Assembly: GCF_048544455.1 (NCBI RefSeq)
Contig: NC_133536.1
Span: 27,964,152-28,028,151 of the forward strand
Origin: Silene latifolia
Taxonomy: Eukaryota; Streptophyta; Magnoliopsida; Caryophyllales; Caryophyllaceae
Direction: 5' to 3'
Length of the DNA: 64,000 nucleotides
This document shows, piece by piece, positions 1-9,452 of the stretch. The position numbers were made by a program, and so were the translations under genes. The notes beneath the pieces are model-generated. The model saw only the letters and a program-made list of their open reading frames with translations. It was not told the origin of the DNA and searched no databases. Numbering within the stretch: the stretch's first letter is position 1; the number at the start of each line of letters is the position of its first letter.

Positions 1-1960
1 TTGTTTTGTTTCTGTTTGTACGTATGATTAACTGTGTGTATGGTTTAATTTTTTTTTCCCTGTTTATAGCATGATCAGATCAACTATGTGCATGGTTATG
101 TAATATTCTTGGCAACACTACTTTAGCTTTTAATTTGTTTGTTTGAGCGTTAAACAAGCAAACAGCCATCTAATTAGCTTCTTTTTTTTTTGCCAAGATT
201 AAAGGGACGACAAAGTCACGCAATGACCATATACGGAGTATCATGTACGATGGTAGGTCTTATTTGATATTCAACGTTGTTATCATCGTTCTCTTTTGAT
301 TTTACTCATTTGCTAAGCTAACTACCAAAGACGATAAATTATATGGTATTCTAATACTTTTCTATTCTAATACTTTGTTCAAAAGAGCAATTAAAGTTGG
401 AGATAACGTTGAATATAGCGCTTATGAGAGACGAGTTTCCTTATCTCATCCGCCTAATTGGGAAGTGTATTTAGCGGTAGGACAAACTTAAAATATCTCT
501 AAAACCTATAAAAATAACGATAATTTAAAAATTTACACCAAATTTGAGACTTTTTTAAGCTTTTCGTATACTGTCTGCTATTTGTATACCATGATCATGA
601 TTTATGAGCTTTTTAATTATATTTGCATTCTTTTCACAGGAAGCAAGCCAACAACGCTAATGCATTAGCATGCATGGCTCGGAATCTTGTCATTTTTCTT
701 TATACTAACTCCTTGTTTTGTATGACTGTAGATTAGAGAGCAAAAACACTACCAAGTGAACAAGGTCACAAATGCATTAATATCGTTGTCATGCAATTGT
801 CCTTATACAACATAAAAAAGCAGGAACATACTGAAATTCTAACGAGCGTTTGTTCCTTAATTAGAACGGGATTAGGATAGTATATTTTTTTTTATTATTA
901 TTATTATAGTTGTTGGTTTATTTAATAGCTCATGCTTAGAGTTTACCAAAACCTACGTTGGGTATTTGATGGTATTCCAGCCACAAAATCACTCGGCTTT
1001 AATATATTCTAATGCTAAGATTATGATTAAAGCAATATATGGTCGAAGAACTACCACTATTTTTGGTGTAGATTATCCGATTTAGTCCAAATTCGAGGCG
1101 GGTAAGACCATAAGGACGATATTTTAACACTACTGCATTCTTAGGGCTTAAACACGAGACCTTTCGTAAAGTTAGAACAATCTCTTGACACTTGACCTAC
1201 GTGCGCTCATGGCCTCATGGGAACGAAAAATTACCACTATCTAAATTTGTAAGTACATCAAATTCTGTTATATTAAGTGACGCTTAAAATTGTGTACACG
1301 AGTAACAAATTAAAGGGATGGATAAGTGAATGACTATCATTTACTTCATTAAGAGTTTGAAATTATTATGAGTCCTAGAATGCTGTTCAAGTGTTTCACT
1401 CTAAAAGTCTACAGGGTAGGACGTATACAAAAAGAAATCTTTCTAAGACATTCCAATTTGATGGAAGATGAAAGTGATAGTCATAAGTTTAGGATGTGTT
1501 TATGACTTTAGTTTTTTACGAGTCATAAGTTTAGGATGTGCTTTAAAAACAGAGATTATACATACAAAGTTACAAACGTAACAAAACTTCTGGAGAAATT
1601 AATGTATATTCCCTCCGTTTCATATATAAGTAAGAACAAAAAAAGACTTGAAATCATGGTACTTTAGAACATTTTTTTTATTTAACAAATTTAGCCCTAG
1701 ACTTAAAAAGACAGCACACGAGATCAGTTTCTTTATCAGTGGAATTCCATCCGAAGTAGCGTATAATTAGATCATACACTTTAGCATATTTCAATTACTA
1801 CATTATAAAAGAATGAACACTACAAATAAACATGTAACTTTAGTCCATTTGAAGTTGGAGTTTGTATCGAGCTCTTTGTAGACAAGGGTTAGACATTTAT
1901 AGTGGTTATTTTTTGACTTGACCGTTAACGGTGATTCAAGAGACGGAATATTACAAGTGG
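1..1960. other. AT-rich intergenic DNA, no gene seen
   Basis: No open frame with recognisable protein similarity on either strand. The sequence is AT-rich with short homopolymers. A Stowaway-like motif (TTCCCTCCGTTT, about 1609) follows a TA, but I found no convincing partner terminus. Part of this stretch probably belongs to the Helitron that ends at 1989, whose 5' end I could not place. Confidence 0.5.
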
Positions 1961-1989
1961 CCCGTGCATCGCACGGGCATTAAATCTAG
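1961..1989 (+). mobile_element. Helitron 3' terminus (family A, copy 1)
   Basis: A perfect 7-bp stem hairpin (CCCGTGC, loop ATC, GCACGGG, 1961-1977) is followed after 8 nt by CTAG at 1986-1989 and then by T. A terminal hairpin close upstream of CTRR, next to a host T, is the standard Helitron 3' end. Almost the same string recurs at 4247-4275 and, less perfectly, at 5528-5554. The 5' end of this copy was not found. Confidence 0.75.
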
Positions 1990-1999
1990 TATCTATCTA

Positions 2000-4275
2000 T
2001 CTATATTAATAAAGGAAGCATTTTTCGAGCGATTATAGAGAGTCCAAGTTTTAAGAAATACTGAAGTGAATTAAAAAAATATTCCGTATATTAAGAAATA
2101 AAACTACATGAATCGAATACGAAATAAAACTGTATTAACAACTAAACATGAGCTCATTATAAAATTGTATATTTATATTTATCTTAAAAGAGTTTTCCTT
2201 TAATATTACGTCCATGTTCATCTCAAAGTCCAATATCAATAATGATTAAAATAATGTACCTAAGCTATTTTAAACGAAAAAGGACTTCAATTAAACTTCA
2301 AATTACTTATTTAATAGTACATATGAAAAGCGTATATAAGGAATGAACATTGGAAATCTGGAATCAATCAAATTCCATTATTTCTGTAAATTTTCTATTT
2401 TCTTATCATATAGTAGTTGCATGTTGAATGAACTTTTTAGCCCCCAACTTTTAATTGTGTATATTTTAACATGTTACAATGATTTAAGGTAGTTATGATC
2501 TCTAAAAATATTTGTTTCAATTAATTTTCAGGTACAATCGGATGTGCATATGCATATGGTTATTCGTCAAGTCATCGGATAATTTATTATTCAGAGGATG
2601 CGTTTAATAACCTACACCAATTTTTTAGCTGCTTTTTCTTAGAAGTGTTACAAGGTAAACTAACTAAGATCTCTAATAATGTTTGAGTCACATATAAGAT
2701 TGTCAGGTATGAATGAAAATTATCTGCGACGAACTAACAAGTAAGCTTTCCTATATTTGTCATCAAGGAACCAATCTTCAACTTCTTGAGTCTTAGCTTC
2801 GCTGCTCTAATATCGTGCCTCTCTTGTGTTGACATATTGATTTTGTATATTGTGCAAGTGTTTGGGTAACTAAATTGTGTTTGAAAAAGGGTTAACAACC
2901 ACGACAGCATAATAGATGAGAAAATTTGTAGAGAGTAATTTTTTGTAGGAGTATTTTAAGTAGAGGTAAGTAAATGATTGTGAGGGAGGGAGTATTACAA
3001 TTTACATTGCTTATTGTATAGATAAGCTATTATAAATTTATAATATAATTTTCTAATAATTTTGTTTGTTTTTGATTAGGAGATGGAAAGATTATCGAAG
3101 AGGGCAAGGGAAGAACGAGAATAGACATTATTTTTTTTTTGAGAAGATAATAGACATTATTTGGAAAGCACATAATAAATTAACGGAAATTTCTCATGGT
3201 ACCCCTTAATTTTGTCAGATTTTCCATGGTACCCCTACTTTTAAGAATCTGCCTATGGTACCATTTGCACAAAAATGAAATCTTAAGGGTATTATAGACA
3301 GATTCTTAAAAGTGGGGTATCATGTGAAATCTGACAAAATTAAGAAGCACCATGAGAAATTTCCGATAAATTAATAATGCCACTATTGTGAACGATCCTA
3401 ATGTAATAGGATCAAGTTTCTAAAAAAGTGATGACAAAAATTTTACGACCGTCTTTTTTACTTAGCGACTGAAATTAATTGGACGCAATACTTGGTCGCA
3501 TAATTGGAATCCTAATATTGTAAAGGATATGTTTATGGTATGGAGATTAAAGAGAGATTTGTGCACAACTAAGCCAACTAAGGTACAGAGAGTTAGCGGT
3601 ACAAACAATCAAAAACTTAAAAAATCTAGCATAAAGATAGTACACTTTGAATATGATGAATTATAGCACTGTTTTTAACGTCCCTAATGTTAAGATAAGA
3701 TTGAATGCAAACTCCTATCAGGGCAATCACGACATATACTTTGGGCTTTAATTGCTTACTCCGGACTATCTTAAAAGAGGCGAGTAGTCTCCGGCAAGTT
3801 AAACTTTCATTTTTACCCTTTCTAATAAATCAACTTATCAAAATGAAAAAGTCGAAATCAGGCTGAATTTTAAAGAAATATCTCTGTGGTAATGATATTA
3901 AGTACCACCGGATGACGCTATCTCATTTTTCATACACGTGTAAATTGGGCGTATGGCAGATGCATCATGTTACTCCGTACATATTATCCGAGTGTAGTAG
4001 TTTATATTTGAGTAAGAGACATAATGCAATTATCATTAAGCGATATAATGCTAGGGAATTATTCGTCAATCTAAATATACAAAGTGATAATTTAGTTTAT
4101 ATTTTAATTTTTTTTTATTTATACTATGGAGTTTGGAATTAAATATAAAAGCTTTAACTATACTACAAATTAAAGTAAAATGTAGCTATCCACCTTGATT
4201 TTCTTTGATATATCACACAATTTTAATGAAGAGACATTACTCTTGGCCCGTGCATCGCACGGGCATTAAATCTAG
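2000..4275 (+). mobile_element. Helitron family A, copy 2 (non-autonomous)
   Basis: The proposed 5' end is A|TCTATATTAATAAAGG at 1999/2000. This fits the TC start and T/A-rich lead of plant Helitrons. The 3' end is the hairpin CCCGTGC-ATC-GCACGGG (4247-4263), an 8-nt spacer, CTAG (4272-4275) and T. No Rep/helicase coding is present, so it would move only with proteins supplied elsewhere. A MULE MITE (3184-3365) lies inside it. It starts 10 nt after the preceding copy ends, so the two lie head to tail. The 3' end is secure; the 5' end is inferred. Confidence 0.6.
3184..3365. mobile_element. MULE-type MITE with 9-bp TSD
   Basis: A 182-bp inverted-repeat element with ends CGGAAATTTCTCATGG and CCATGAGAAATTTCCG. 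Complementarity continues imperfectly for about 70 bp per arm. It is flanked by perfect 9-bp direct repeats ATAAATTAA (3175-3183 and 3366-3374). Long TIRs and a 9-bp duplication are characteristic of Mutator-like elements. It has no coding capacity and sits inside the Helitron candidate at 2000-4275, so it should be younger than that element. Confidence 0.85.
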
Positions 4276-4368
4276 TATATATATAAAAGAGGCTTTTTTC
4301 AGGCAATTTTAGAAACTCCAAGTTTTTTAAAACACTATAATTTAAATATTAGAGTCAGAGTCTAAAAA

Positions 4369-4525
4369 GATAATTTTTCTTTCATGGAAACTTTATCTCT
4401 TAAAATTTAAAAAAATTATTGAGAATATTGATCTAAAAAAATAACATAATTTGTAATTATTAATCTAAAAAGATAACTTTTCTTTCATGGAAACTTTATC
4501 TCTTAAAATAAAAAAAAATTATTGA
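4369..4525. repeat. Direct duplication, about 90-bp period
   Basis: The phrase TTTCTTTCATGGAAACTTTA with its AT-rich surroundings occurs at about 4376 and again at about 4468. Both copies are followed by TCTCTTAAAAT and an A-rich run into TTATTGAGA. It is a short tandem duplication inside the third Helitron candidate. Confidence 0.7.
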
Positions 4526-5126
4526 GATGTGTATATAAATGCATCCTATCATGAATGCACGTTGACCTCATTAATGATTGTATATTCATCTAATTTTTTT
4601 TACCCTTTCTTCTCTTATATATATATATACTCCAATGCATTTGCTCCAATTAAATTTCAATATGTTGATTTAATTAGGTTATATTAACATTTTTTTCCTT
4701 ATTATGCCATGCAGATTATTATTTTCGCAGAGGTGATTTGAGCATGTAGAAGTTCGACATGGTTCTCTTGCAGCCTCACTCGCTAATTCAGTTTCTGAAA
4801 CTAGATATGGGTGTTCGTGTTTATATTCTTGATTTCTTGTTTGGATGGTAACTTTAAAGAGAATTTGTATTTATAAGTACAATTATTATAGTCACTCACT
4901 CTTTCTCAATCATGTATTATACGTTTATAGTCTCGTTAATTCAATTTCTACAATTGGATACGGTGGTGTTCATGTCTCCATTGATTTACCCTCTATCACT
5001 CATAAAACAAGAAGTAATCTACGTTGAATCAATAATTTGCTTGGGAGGGTTGTTTTTATAACCAACTTATCCCGAAAAACTACTCATATTTTCCAATAAA
5101 GAAATTAAGATTTACAATTTTATTTT

Positions 5127-5351
5127 GTCACCAACAATCATTCTCCGTCCCCTCAACAAGAAGAAGATGATGAGTTTCTTCAACAAACCCTTGAAGAAGC
5201 TTCCTCAAAATTCCCATCTTTCATCTCTAAATCATCACTCATTGCTCTTGTTTCCGACTTCGATACTTCTTCCAATCAAAAGGGTTCCACTATTTGGCTT
5301 TCTCACGCTTCTATCACTTCCTTTTCCATCTCTCCTGGCTCCCTTGTCTCC
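5127..5351 (+). pseudogene. CIP111-like AAA ATPase N-terminal exon fragment
   Basis: The frame starting at GTC 5127 reads 75 codons without a stop to a splice donor (TCC|GTATGT at 5352). The peptide is rich in S, E and Q, then contains LEEASSKFPSF, STIWLSHASI and SISPGSLVSV. From memory these match the N-terminus of plant CIP111, a CDC48-type AAA ATPase that binds calmodulin, where an EEAS..FP segment precedes WLS and SLSPGS motifs. No start codon, ATPase domain or downstream exon is present, so it cannot act as an ATPase. It lies between two Helitron 3' ends and is best read as a transduplicated exon. A 121-codon frame over the same bases is a shadow. Confidence 0.6.
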
Positions 5352-5762
5352 GTATGTATTCAAAATCTTTACTTTTTTTAATTATTCTCTTTTCGTCTCA
5401 GTAATTTGTTTATCTTTTATATTCATTGCGAGTCGTATTTTAATCAACGGTAAACAAATGATTGGGACGGACATGTTTTTGGGAAATTAGTTTGTAAGCT
5501 GCATTCTGTAATTTTTTTCGGTGATTACGTGCATCGCACGGGCACAAAATCTAGTATTTAGTACAAGCGACTTGACATGAAATCGAATTGATCAACTGCC
5601 TTATTATTTGATTACGTGACACAGGTAACCGAGGAGCGATAAAATTGAAATGCTCTATTTTTGGGGTGAGGTGAATATGAAGATGTTACCCAAGGACCGA
5701 CCATAACCCGAGTTATATATACTAATACGATCAGGCATATTTATGTCATAAGTGGTATCATA

Positions 5763-5958
5763 AATCATAATGTAGGAGAGAATGTTGTCATGAAGGGAGC
5801 TCCATCTATGTCGTTTATTGAACGCAAGAGGGTAAACTTCAGTCATGATGCTCTTCGTCAAATATTTTTTGATATACTTCAAAAGGCAAAGATAATGTAA
5901 GATGACTCAAATTAGGGAAGACGGTCTTCTTAGGACTATTGTAAAACTTGAGCTGATC
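5763..5958 (-). pseudogene. F-box/LRR gene remnants (two fragments)
   Basis: Two minus-strand pieces resemble the better-preserved F-box copies nearby. The upstream piece (5958-5839) reads FYNSPKKTVFPNLSHLTLSL, the LRR-like segment also seen at 8.9-9.0 kb. The downstream piece (about 5813-5769) reads HRWSSLHDNILSYI, a degenerate F-box helix matching HRWSSLPDDIIAKI at 7.67 kb. The order is C-terminal piece then N-terminal piece, so they come from two adjacent decayed genes of a tandem cluster. Intact F-box proteins recruit substrates to SCF ubiquitin ligases; nothing functional remains here. The Helitron end at 5554 lies just beyond. Confidence 0.55.
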
Positions 5959-5999
5959 GGGTTCGGCACGTACTGCAAGCGACTTGACCTTCAAAATCA

Positions 6000-6110
6000 A
6001 ATCCAACTTCTGCATTGATAATATGGGCCAGGCCAGGCCAAGCCGTAGGCAAAGGGAGCCCACTGGGCGGGCCGGACCGGGTCGGGCCGTTCAGTTGGCT
6101 AGCTCTAATG
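6000..6110. other. GC-rich GGGCCGG patch in AT-rich DNA
   Basis: A short GC-rich stretch contains several GGGCC, GGGCGGG and CCGGACCGGG strings, unlike the AT-rich flanks. It lies directly upstream (minus orientation) of the F-box LRR fragment. I recognise no gene or named repeat. Confidence 0.3.
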
Positions 6111-6509
6111 AAGAGTATCCCCACTAAACTAAAAGAATAAGAAAACTCAATGTTTTACCCACCTAAATGCATTCTCCTATAAGTGTGCCTATTTTTATTT
6201 GTCATCTTAATTCACTACCATTAAATACATTAGTGGGCCAACAAAAAATTCAATGCACAATTATATTTTTTTTTCTGTAAAACAAGAAACTCGGTGGGCC
6301 TCAAACATTGATATTTTATACTCCGTATTAATATTATTGTCACAAATAAAATATTCAGTATCCTATATTTCTATACACAGAAAAGTTTTAGCTCCAAACA
6401 TTATAGTATTTGTATAAAGTATAATATAGATTATAGAGTATAATTAATATAAATAAAATCTCCAAAATCTTATGATGTATAAATAAATTTTGATGTATAA
6501 ATAAATTTT

Positions 6510-6691
6510 GGAAAAATTCTTGGGTACACCCGGTGTACAAGATTATCGTACACCCTAGCCATTGATAAACCTTTAATCATATTCCACTTAGATTTTGCTT
6601 TGTTATTTATGGAAAATGTGGGTAATTCTAATATTCTTATTGGCTAGGGTGTACGGTGACGTGGTGTACCGGGTGTACCTAAGAATTTTTC
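6510..6691. mobile_element. MITE with 9-10-bp TSD (MULE-like)
   Basis: The ends GGAAAAATTCTTGGGTACAC and GTGTACCTAAGAATTTTTC are imperfect inverted repeats. Complementarity continues through GTGTAC and TACACCCTAGCCA / TGGCTAGGGTGTA, about 50 bp per arm. The flanks are direct repeats ATAAATTTTG (6501-6510 and 6692-6701). The last G may belong to the element, making the duplication 9 or 10 bp. It has no coding capacity. The left flank is itself part of a small tandem duplication (ATGTATAAATAAATTTTG, 6475-6510). Confidence 0.75.
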
Positions 6692-6785
6692 ATAAATTTT
6701 GTCTTTTTAAATAACGTACATGCTACTATAACTACAACCAATTTATGTAAAAATTAAAGCTCAATTAATTTAACCCTCACAAACA

Positions 6786-6813
6786 CCGTGCTTTAGCACG
6801 GGATCTCAACTAG
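6786..6813 (+). mobile_element. Helitron 3' terminus (family B)
   Basis: A perfect 6-bp stem CCGTGC, loop TTTA, GCACGG (6786-6801), then 8 nt, CTAG (6810-6813) and T. The stem loop and spacer differ from family A ends, so this is a different Helitron subfamily. The 5' end was not identified. Confidence 0.65.
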
Positions 6814-7120
6814 TGCATGATGAAAAAAATTGGAAACTTGTTTACCCTATTCTTCAAGAAAAACAAGAACATATTTGTTAAATAAAAAAAAAATTACAAA
6901 ATCATCTCTTGATAATATTTTAACCTTAAATATCTTAAAAATTATAATTATCATTTAAATTCATTCACAAAATATATTTTCAACATGAAATTATCATACA
7001 AATGCACCAAAAACGTGGTCAAAGTAGCTTATTGAAAACCGTGCAGCCAAATAGCAAGAAAACAGACAAATAAATAGTTTTCGTGAATAATTTTGACATT
7101 ATAATTATCCCGGTAATATA

Positions 7121-7275
7121 CTCCCTCCAATGCACACCAAACTTCCCATTTGCTTTTTAAGGGTCAAAAATATAAATCTTTGAAAAATAAAACTTAAAAT
7201 TTAGTTCACAAAATTACTTATTTTTTGTGAAAATTTTGTAGGTGTCCTGGGGGATTTGGTGTGTATTAAAGGAAG
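7121..7275. mobile_element. Stowaway-like (Tc1/mariner) MITE
   Basis: A 155-bp element flanked by TA (7119-7120 and 7276-7277). The left end is CTCCCTCCAATGCACACCAA. The right end, read in reverse, is CTTCCTTTAATACACACCAA, an imperfect TIR of about 28 bp. CTCCCTCC ends and a TA duplication are the Stowaway signature. No coding sequence. Confidence 0.75.
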
Positions 7276-7329
7276 TATACAAGTGATGGACAACTAGCGA
7301 AGTGATTCCAACGAATGAATTTGGAAAAC

Positions 7330-7671
7330 TTAAGGAAAATAACTAGTGGAATCAATCTCGATGTGTTGGGTGTTACAGGCACATAGTCGACGAACCCACG
7401 AGTCTAAGATAGACCTTACACAAGGTTCTTCATAGAGGGATTCGTGAAGATCAATACTAAAGGTATTGATTGACGGTGTGGTGGATATGGTGAAGAGGTT
7501 ATCATGAATTTTCCAAATCTCGGGAGGATAATCCTTAACAGGTTTGTAAAGACGGACGTTGAAAGTAGTGGCGGAAATAGTAATGACGGAGTATTGAGGA
7601 AAGTTGAGGTGGGAGATAATCTTGGCGATAATATCATCGGGAAGCGAGCTCCATCTATGTTGTTGTAGCAC
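7330..7671 (-). pseudogene. Truncated F-box/LRR protein
   Basis: A 113-codon minus-strand frame from ATG at 7671. Residues 5-20 (HRWSSLPDDIIAKIIS) form an F-box first helix, the SKP1-contacting part. Residues 25-110 match the leader and first LRR of the larger copy at 13962-14530 (FTISTTPSINTF, RSILDSWVRRL, QHIEID). The frame stops after SYFP at 7330, where the larger copy continues through its LRRs. Usual length for such proteins is over 350 residues, so this is the first quarter only. The 5' flank carries a TRIM (7764-8063). It is one of at least three related copies in 9 kb, implying an old tandem F-box cluster. Confidence 0.75.
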
Positions 7672-7763
7672 TGCTTTGCTTTTTTAGGGTTTTTTTTAGC
7701 CGTAGCTTAAACTTGGAGAAGAACAACGGCAGAGTAATCAAGGATTTAGTTTAGGGTAATATA

Positions 7764-8063
7764 TGATAGATGAACCAACTCAACCAAAACCTTAAGGTGA
7801 TGGTTGATGCCCAACTATTATAGTTATTTCTATTACGCTCTCTCACTCAAATGTCCGTTGGGCTTGGAGAGTGGTTGGTTGTGCACCGGCTCCCCCGTAC
7901 CGTGTGCTGGGTTCCACTTCGAGTTTTTGAGGGGTTTTGAGGTTGCCAGGATTTGAACCCGTGACCTTCGGTCACACTGGCTCTGATACCATGATAGATG
8001 AACCAACTCAACCAAAACCTTAAGGTGATGGTTGAGGCCCAACTATTATAGTTATTTCTATTA
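7764..8063 (-). mobile_element. TRIM (miniature LTR retrotransposon)
   Basis: Two 72-bp direct repeats (7764-7835 and 7992-8063) differ by about one base. They begin TGATAGATG and end TTTCTATTA on the plus strand. Read on the minus strand, the first repeat is followed directly by TGGTATCAGAGCC (7979-7991), the initiator-Met tRNA primer-binding site of Copia and TRIM elements. The second repeat is preceded by purine-rich GAGTGAGAGAGCG. A 5-bp duplication ATATA flanks it (7759-7763 and 8064-8068), although that is weak in an AT repeat. At 300 bp with no ORF it fits a TRIM. The core also contains GGGTTCAAATCC, like a tRNA T-arm/box B. Confidence 0.7.
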
Positions 8064-8083
8064 ATATATATATATATATATAC
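8064..8083. repeat. (TA)n microsatellite
   Basis: About ten TA units directly after the TRIM. The TRIM's 5-bp target duplication overlaps this run. Confidence 0.8.
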
Positions 8084-8560
8084 GACTTAATATCATACTC
8101 CGTACAATAGTTAGTGTTTTTATAGAGGCTTCTAGTGATACGGCTAATGATTACCCTTGTCTTGGAGGGTCCCGTTGTGGGCTTAACCCTAAATATATAC
8201 GTACATAGCTAGGGCAAACTTGTAAAGATAACTAAAAAAACAGAGAAAAAATTAATTAGGCTATAATAATGCTATATGCCAATAGCTATATAGAATGTCT
8301 TGATTTAGCTAGCCTAAAAAAAAAAGACAAATATGTTTAGATCGCTAAGTTACATAACCCAAAACTTCGAAAACAAATTCTTGTTTACAACTGTTTGGGA
8401 AGTGATGACATACCACACCTTTATATAACTTAAAATGGTTATAAGTAAAACTAATTGAACCTAAAAAAAATACTTGCTAATAAAATGGATTTCTACTTCT
8501 GATTCTTGAAGTATTCTTGAAGACTTACAAGGAGCATTAGGTCCATCTCAGTCTAGCTTC

Positions 8561-9188
8561 TTACTTATTAAAAGCTCCTAAGAATTCGATTTGACAACGC
8601 GAAGAATCCTCTGCAAACTCTATTAATCCTTGTTGAAATTGAGCTTTGGACTTATCATCACAATACGATTGATTTGCAAAGAGAATGAGCTTCTCCAAAA
8701 CCGGTGCACTTCCTAGCAACCATTTCACAAGATTCAAGGTTCGTTGGTCGATTTGAACAACAAACATACGCAAGTCCAAGTGCTTCACATGTTCGACTAG
8801 CCCAAATTTAGCTTCAGGATCCCAAATAAAATCATAAAAATTTGTTCCATAAAATTGTAACACTAGATTCTCTAAATTGGGACAATGCAGCATTTGTTGT
8901 TCAAATGTTGCTTTAAATATTTCGTAACCCAAATGTAATGTAAGATGAGTCCAACTAGGGAAGATCATCTTGGTAGTACTATTGTAGAGTCTCGTAGTTG
9001 AACATCCGCATTGACAAAAAGCTACCACTAAAGTACAAGTACTCCAATGTTGGTGTATCAATAATAATCTCAATAAAATCACGAGGAGACCTAGCGAGAA
9101 AATGAGATATACGTAAACGCTTTAAATTCTTACTCGTTATTGTCGGGCCTTTGTTACTCGTTGGAGTAGTTTCAATACGGAAGAACAA
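8561..9188 (-). pseudogene. F-box/LRR gene, 3' half (split by Copia)
   Basis: Minus-strand continuation of the gene that starts at 14530. From 9188 the frame reads an LRR-like segment (TITSKNLKRLRISHF, TPTLEYLYFSGSF) and stops at 8979. A second frame (9082-8561) carries the rest: FPSWTHLTLHL, HCPNLENLVLQF, VKWLLGSAPVLEKLIL. The PNLE and PVLEKL motifs are typical of plant F-box/LRR/FBD C-termini. The change of frame near 9000 is either a frameshift or an unrecognised intron. The 5' half is 4.8 kb away beyond the Copia insertion, so no normal product is possible. Confidence 0.75.
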
Positions 9189-9355
9189 TATTAAATATAT
9201 GATTTGTATAGATATTAGTTAAGTGTATATCTTGTTTATATTGTTGCTTTAGTTAGCTTGATTCATGCCTTGTATATAGGATATTATTGTTATCTTTGTA
9301 ACTATATAAGCATGTGAATAATACTCTCCCAAATCAGGGATTAAGCCATCTTATA
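9189..9355 (+). repeat. Copia 5' LTR
   Basis: 167 bp, beginning TATTAAATATATG and ending CCATCTTATA, so it lacks canonical TG...CA ends. Boundaries are fixed by the AACAA duplication and the primer-binding site. A TATA-like TATATAAG lies at 9304-9311. Identical by eye to the 3' LTR. Confidence 0.95.
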
Positions 9356-9367
9356 TGGTATCAGTAG
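9356..9367 (+). promoter_or_regulatory. Copia primer-binding site
   Basis: TGGTATCAGTAG directly abuts the 5' LTR. It matches the initiator-Met tRNA complement TGGTATCAGAGC for 9 bases and then diverges. Confidence 0.8.
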
Positions 9368-9452
9368 ATCTCGGTCCTCCTGTCCTCTTCGTCTTGCCCA
9401 CGGCAATTCACTATTAATTGTGTCTTCTCGTCGTTGCTAGCCTCACGCTACG

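Larger units (their letters stand above)
4276..5554 (+). mobile_element. Helitron family A, copy 3, with captured exon
   Basis: The 3' end has a partly decayed hairpin (CGTGC-ATC-GCACG, 5528-5540) followed by CTAG at 5551-5554 and T. The 5' end is unclear. TATATATAAAAGAGGC starts directly after the CTAG of the previous copy, and the string TCTAGTATATATAT could even be its TC start, overlapping the neighbour's CTAG. Inside are a 90-bp duplication (4369-4525) and a 75-codon exon fragment (5127-5351) ending at a GTATGT splice donor, as expected of a gene-capturing Helitron. No transposition protein is encoded. Confidence 0.55.

Noticed and set aside
1609..2993. Stowaway element from TTCCCTCCG at 1609 to GGAGGGAG at 2992
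   Set aside because: The two ends match only in the CCCTCC core. The interval is far longer than a Stowaway MITE and crosses a Helitron border.
3912..4142. 76-codon frame
   Set aside because: AT-rich sequence inside a Helitron candidate. No domain or codon bias.
7836..7991. Possible tRNA gene (T-arm-like GGTTCAAATCC and PBS-like text)
   Set aside because: No acceptor stem or anticodon arm can be folded. The motif lies within a TRIM between its terminal repeats.
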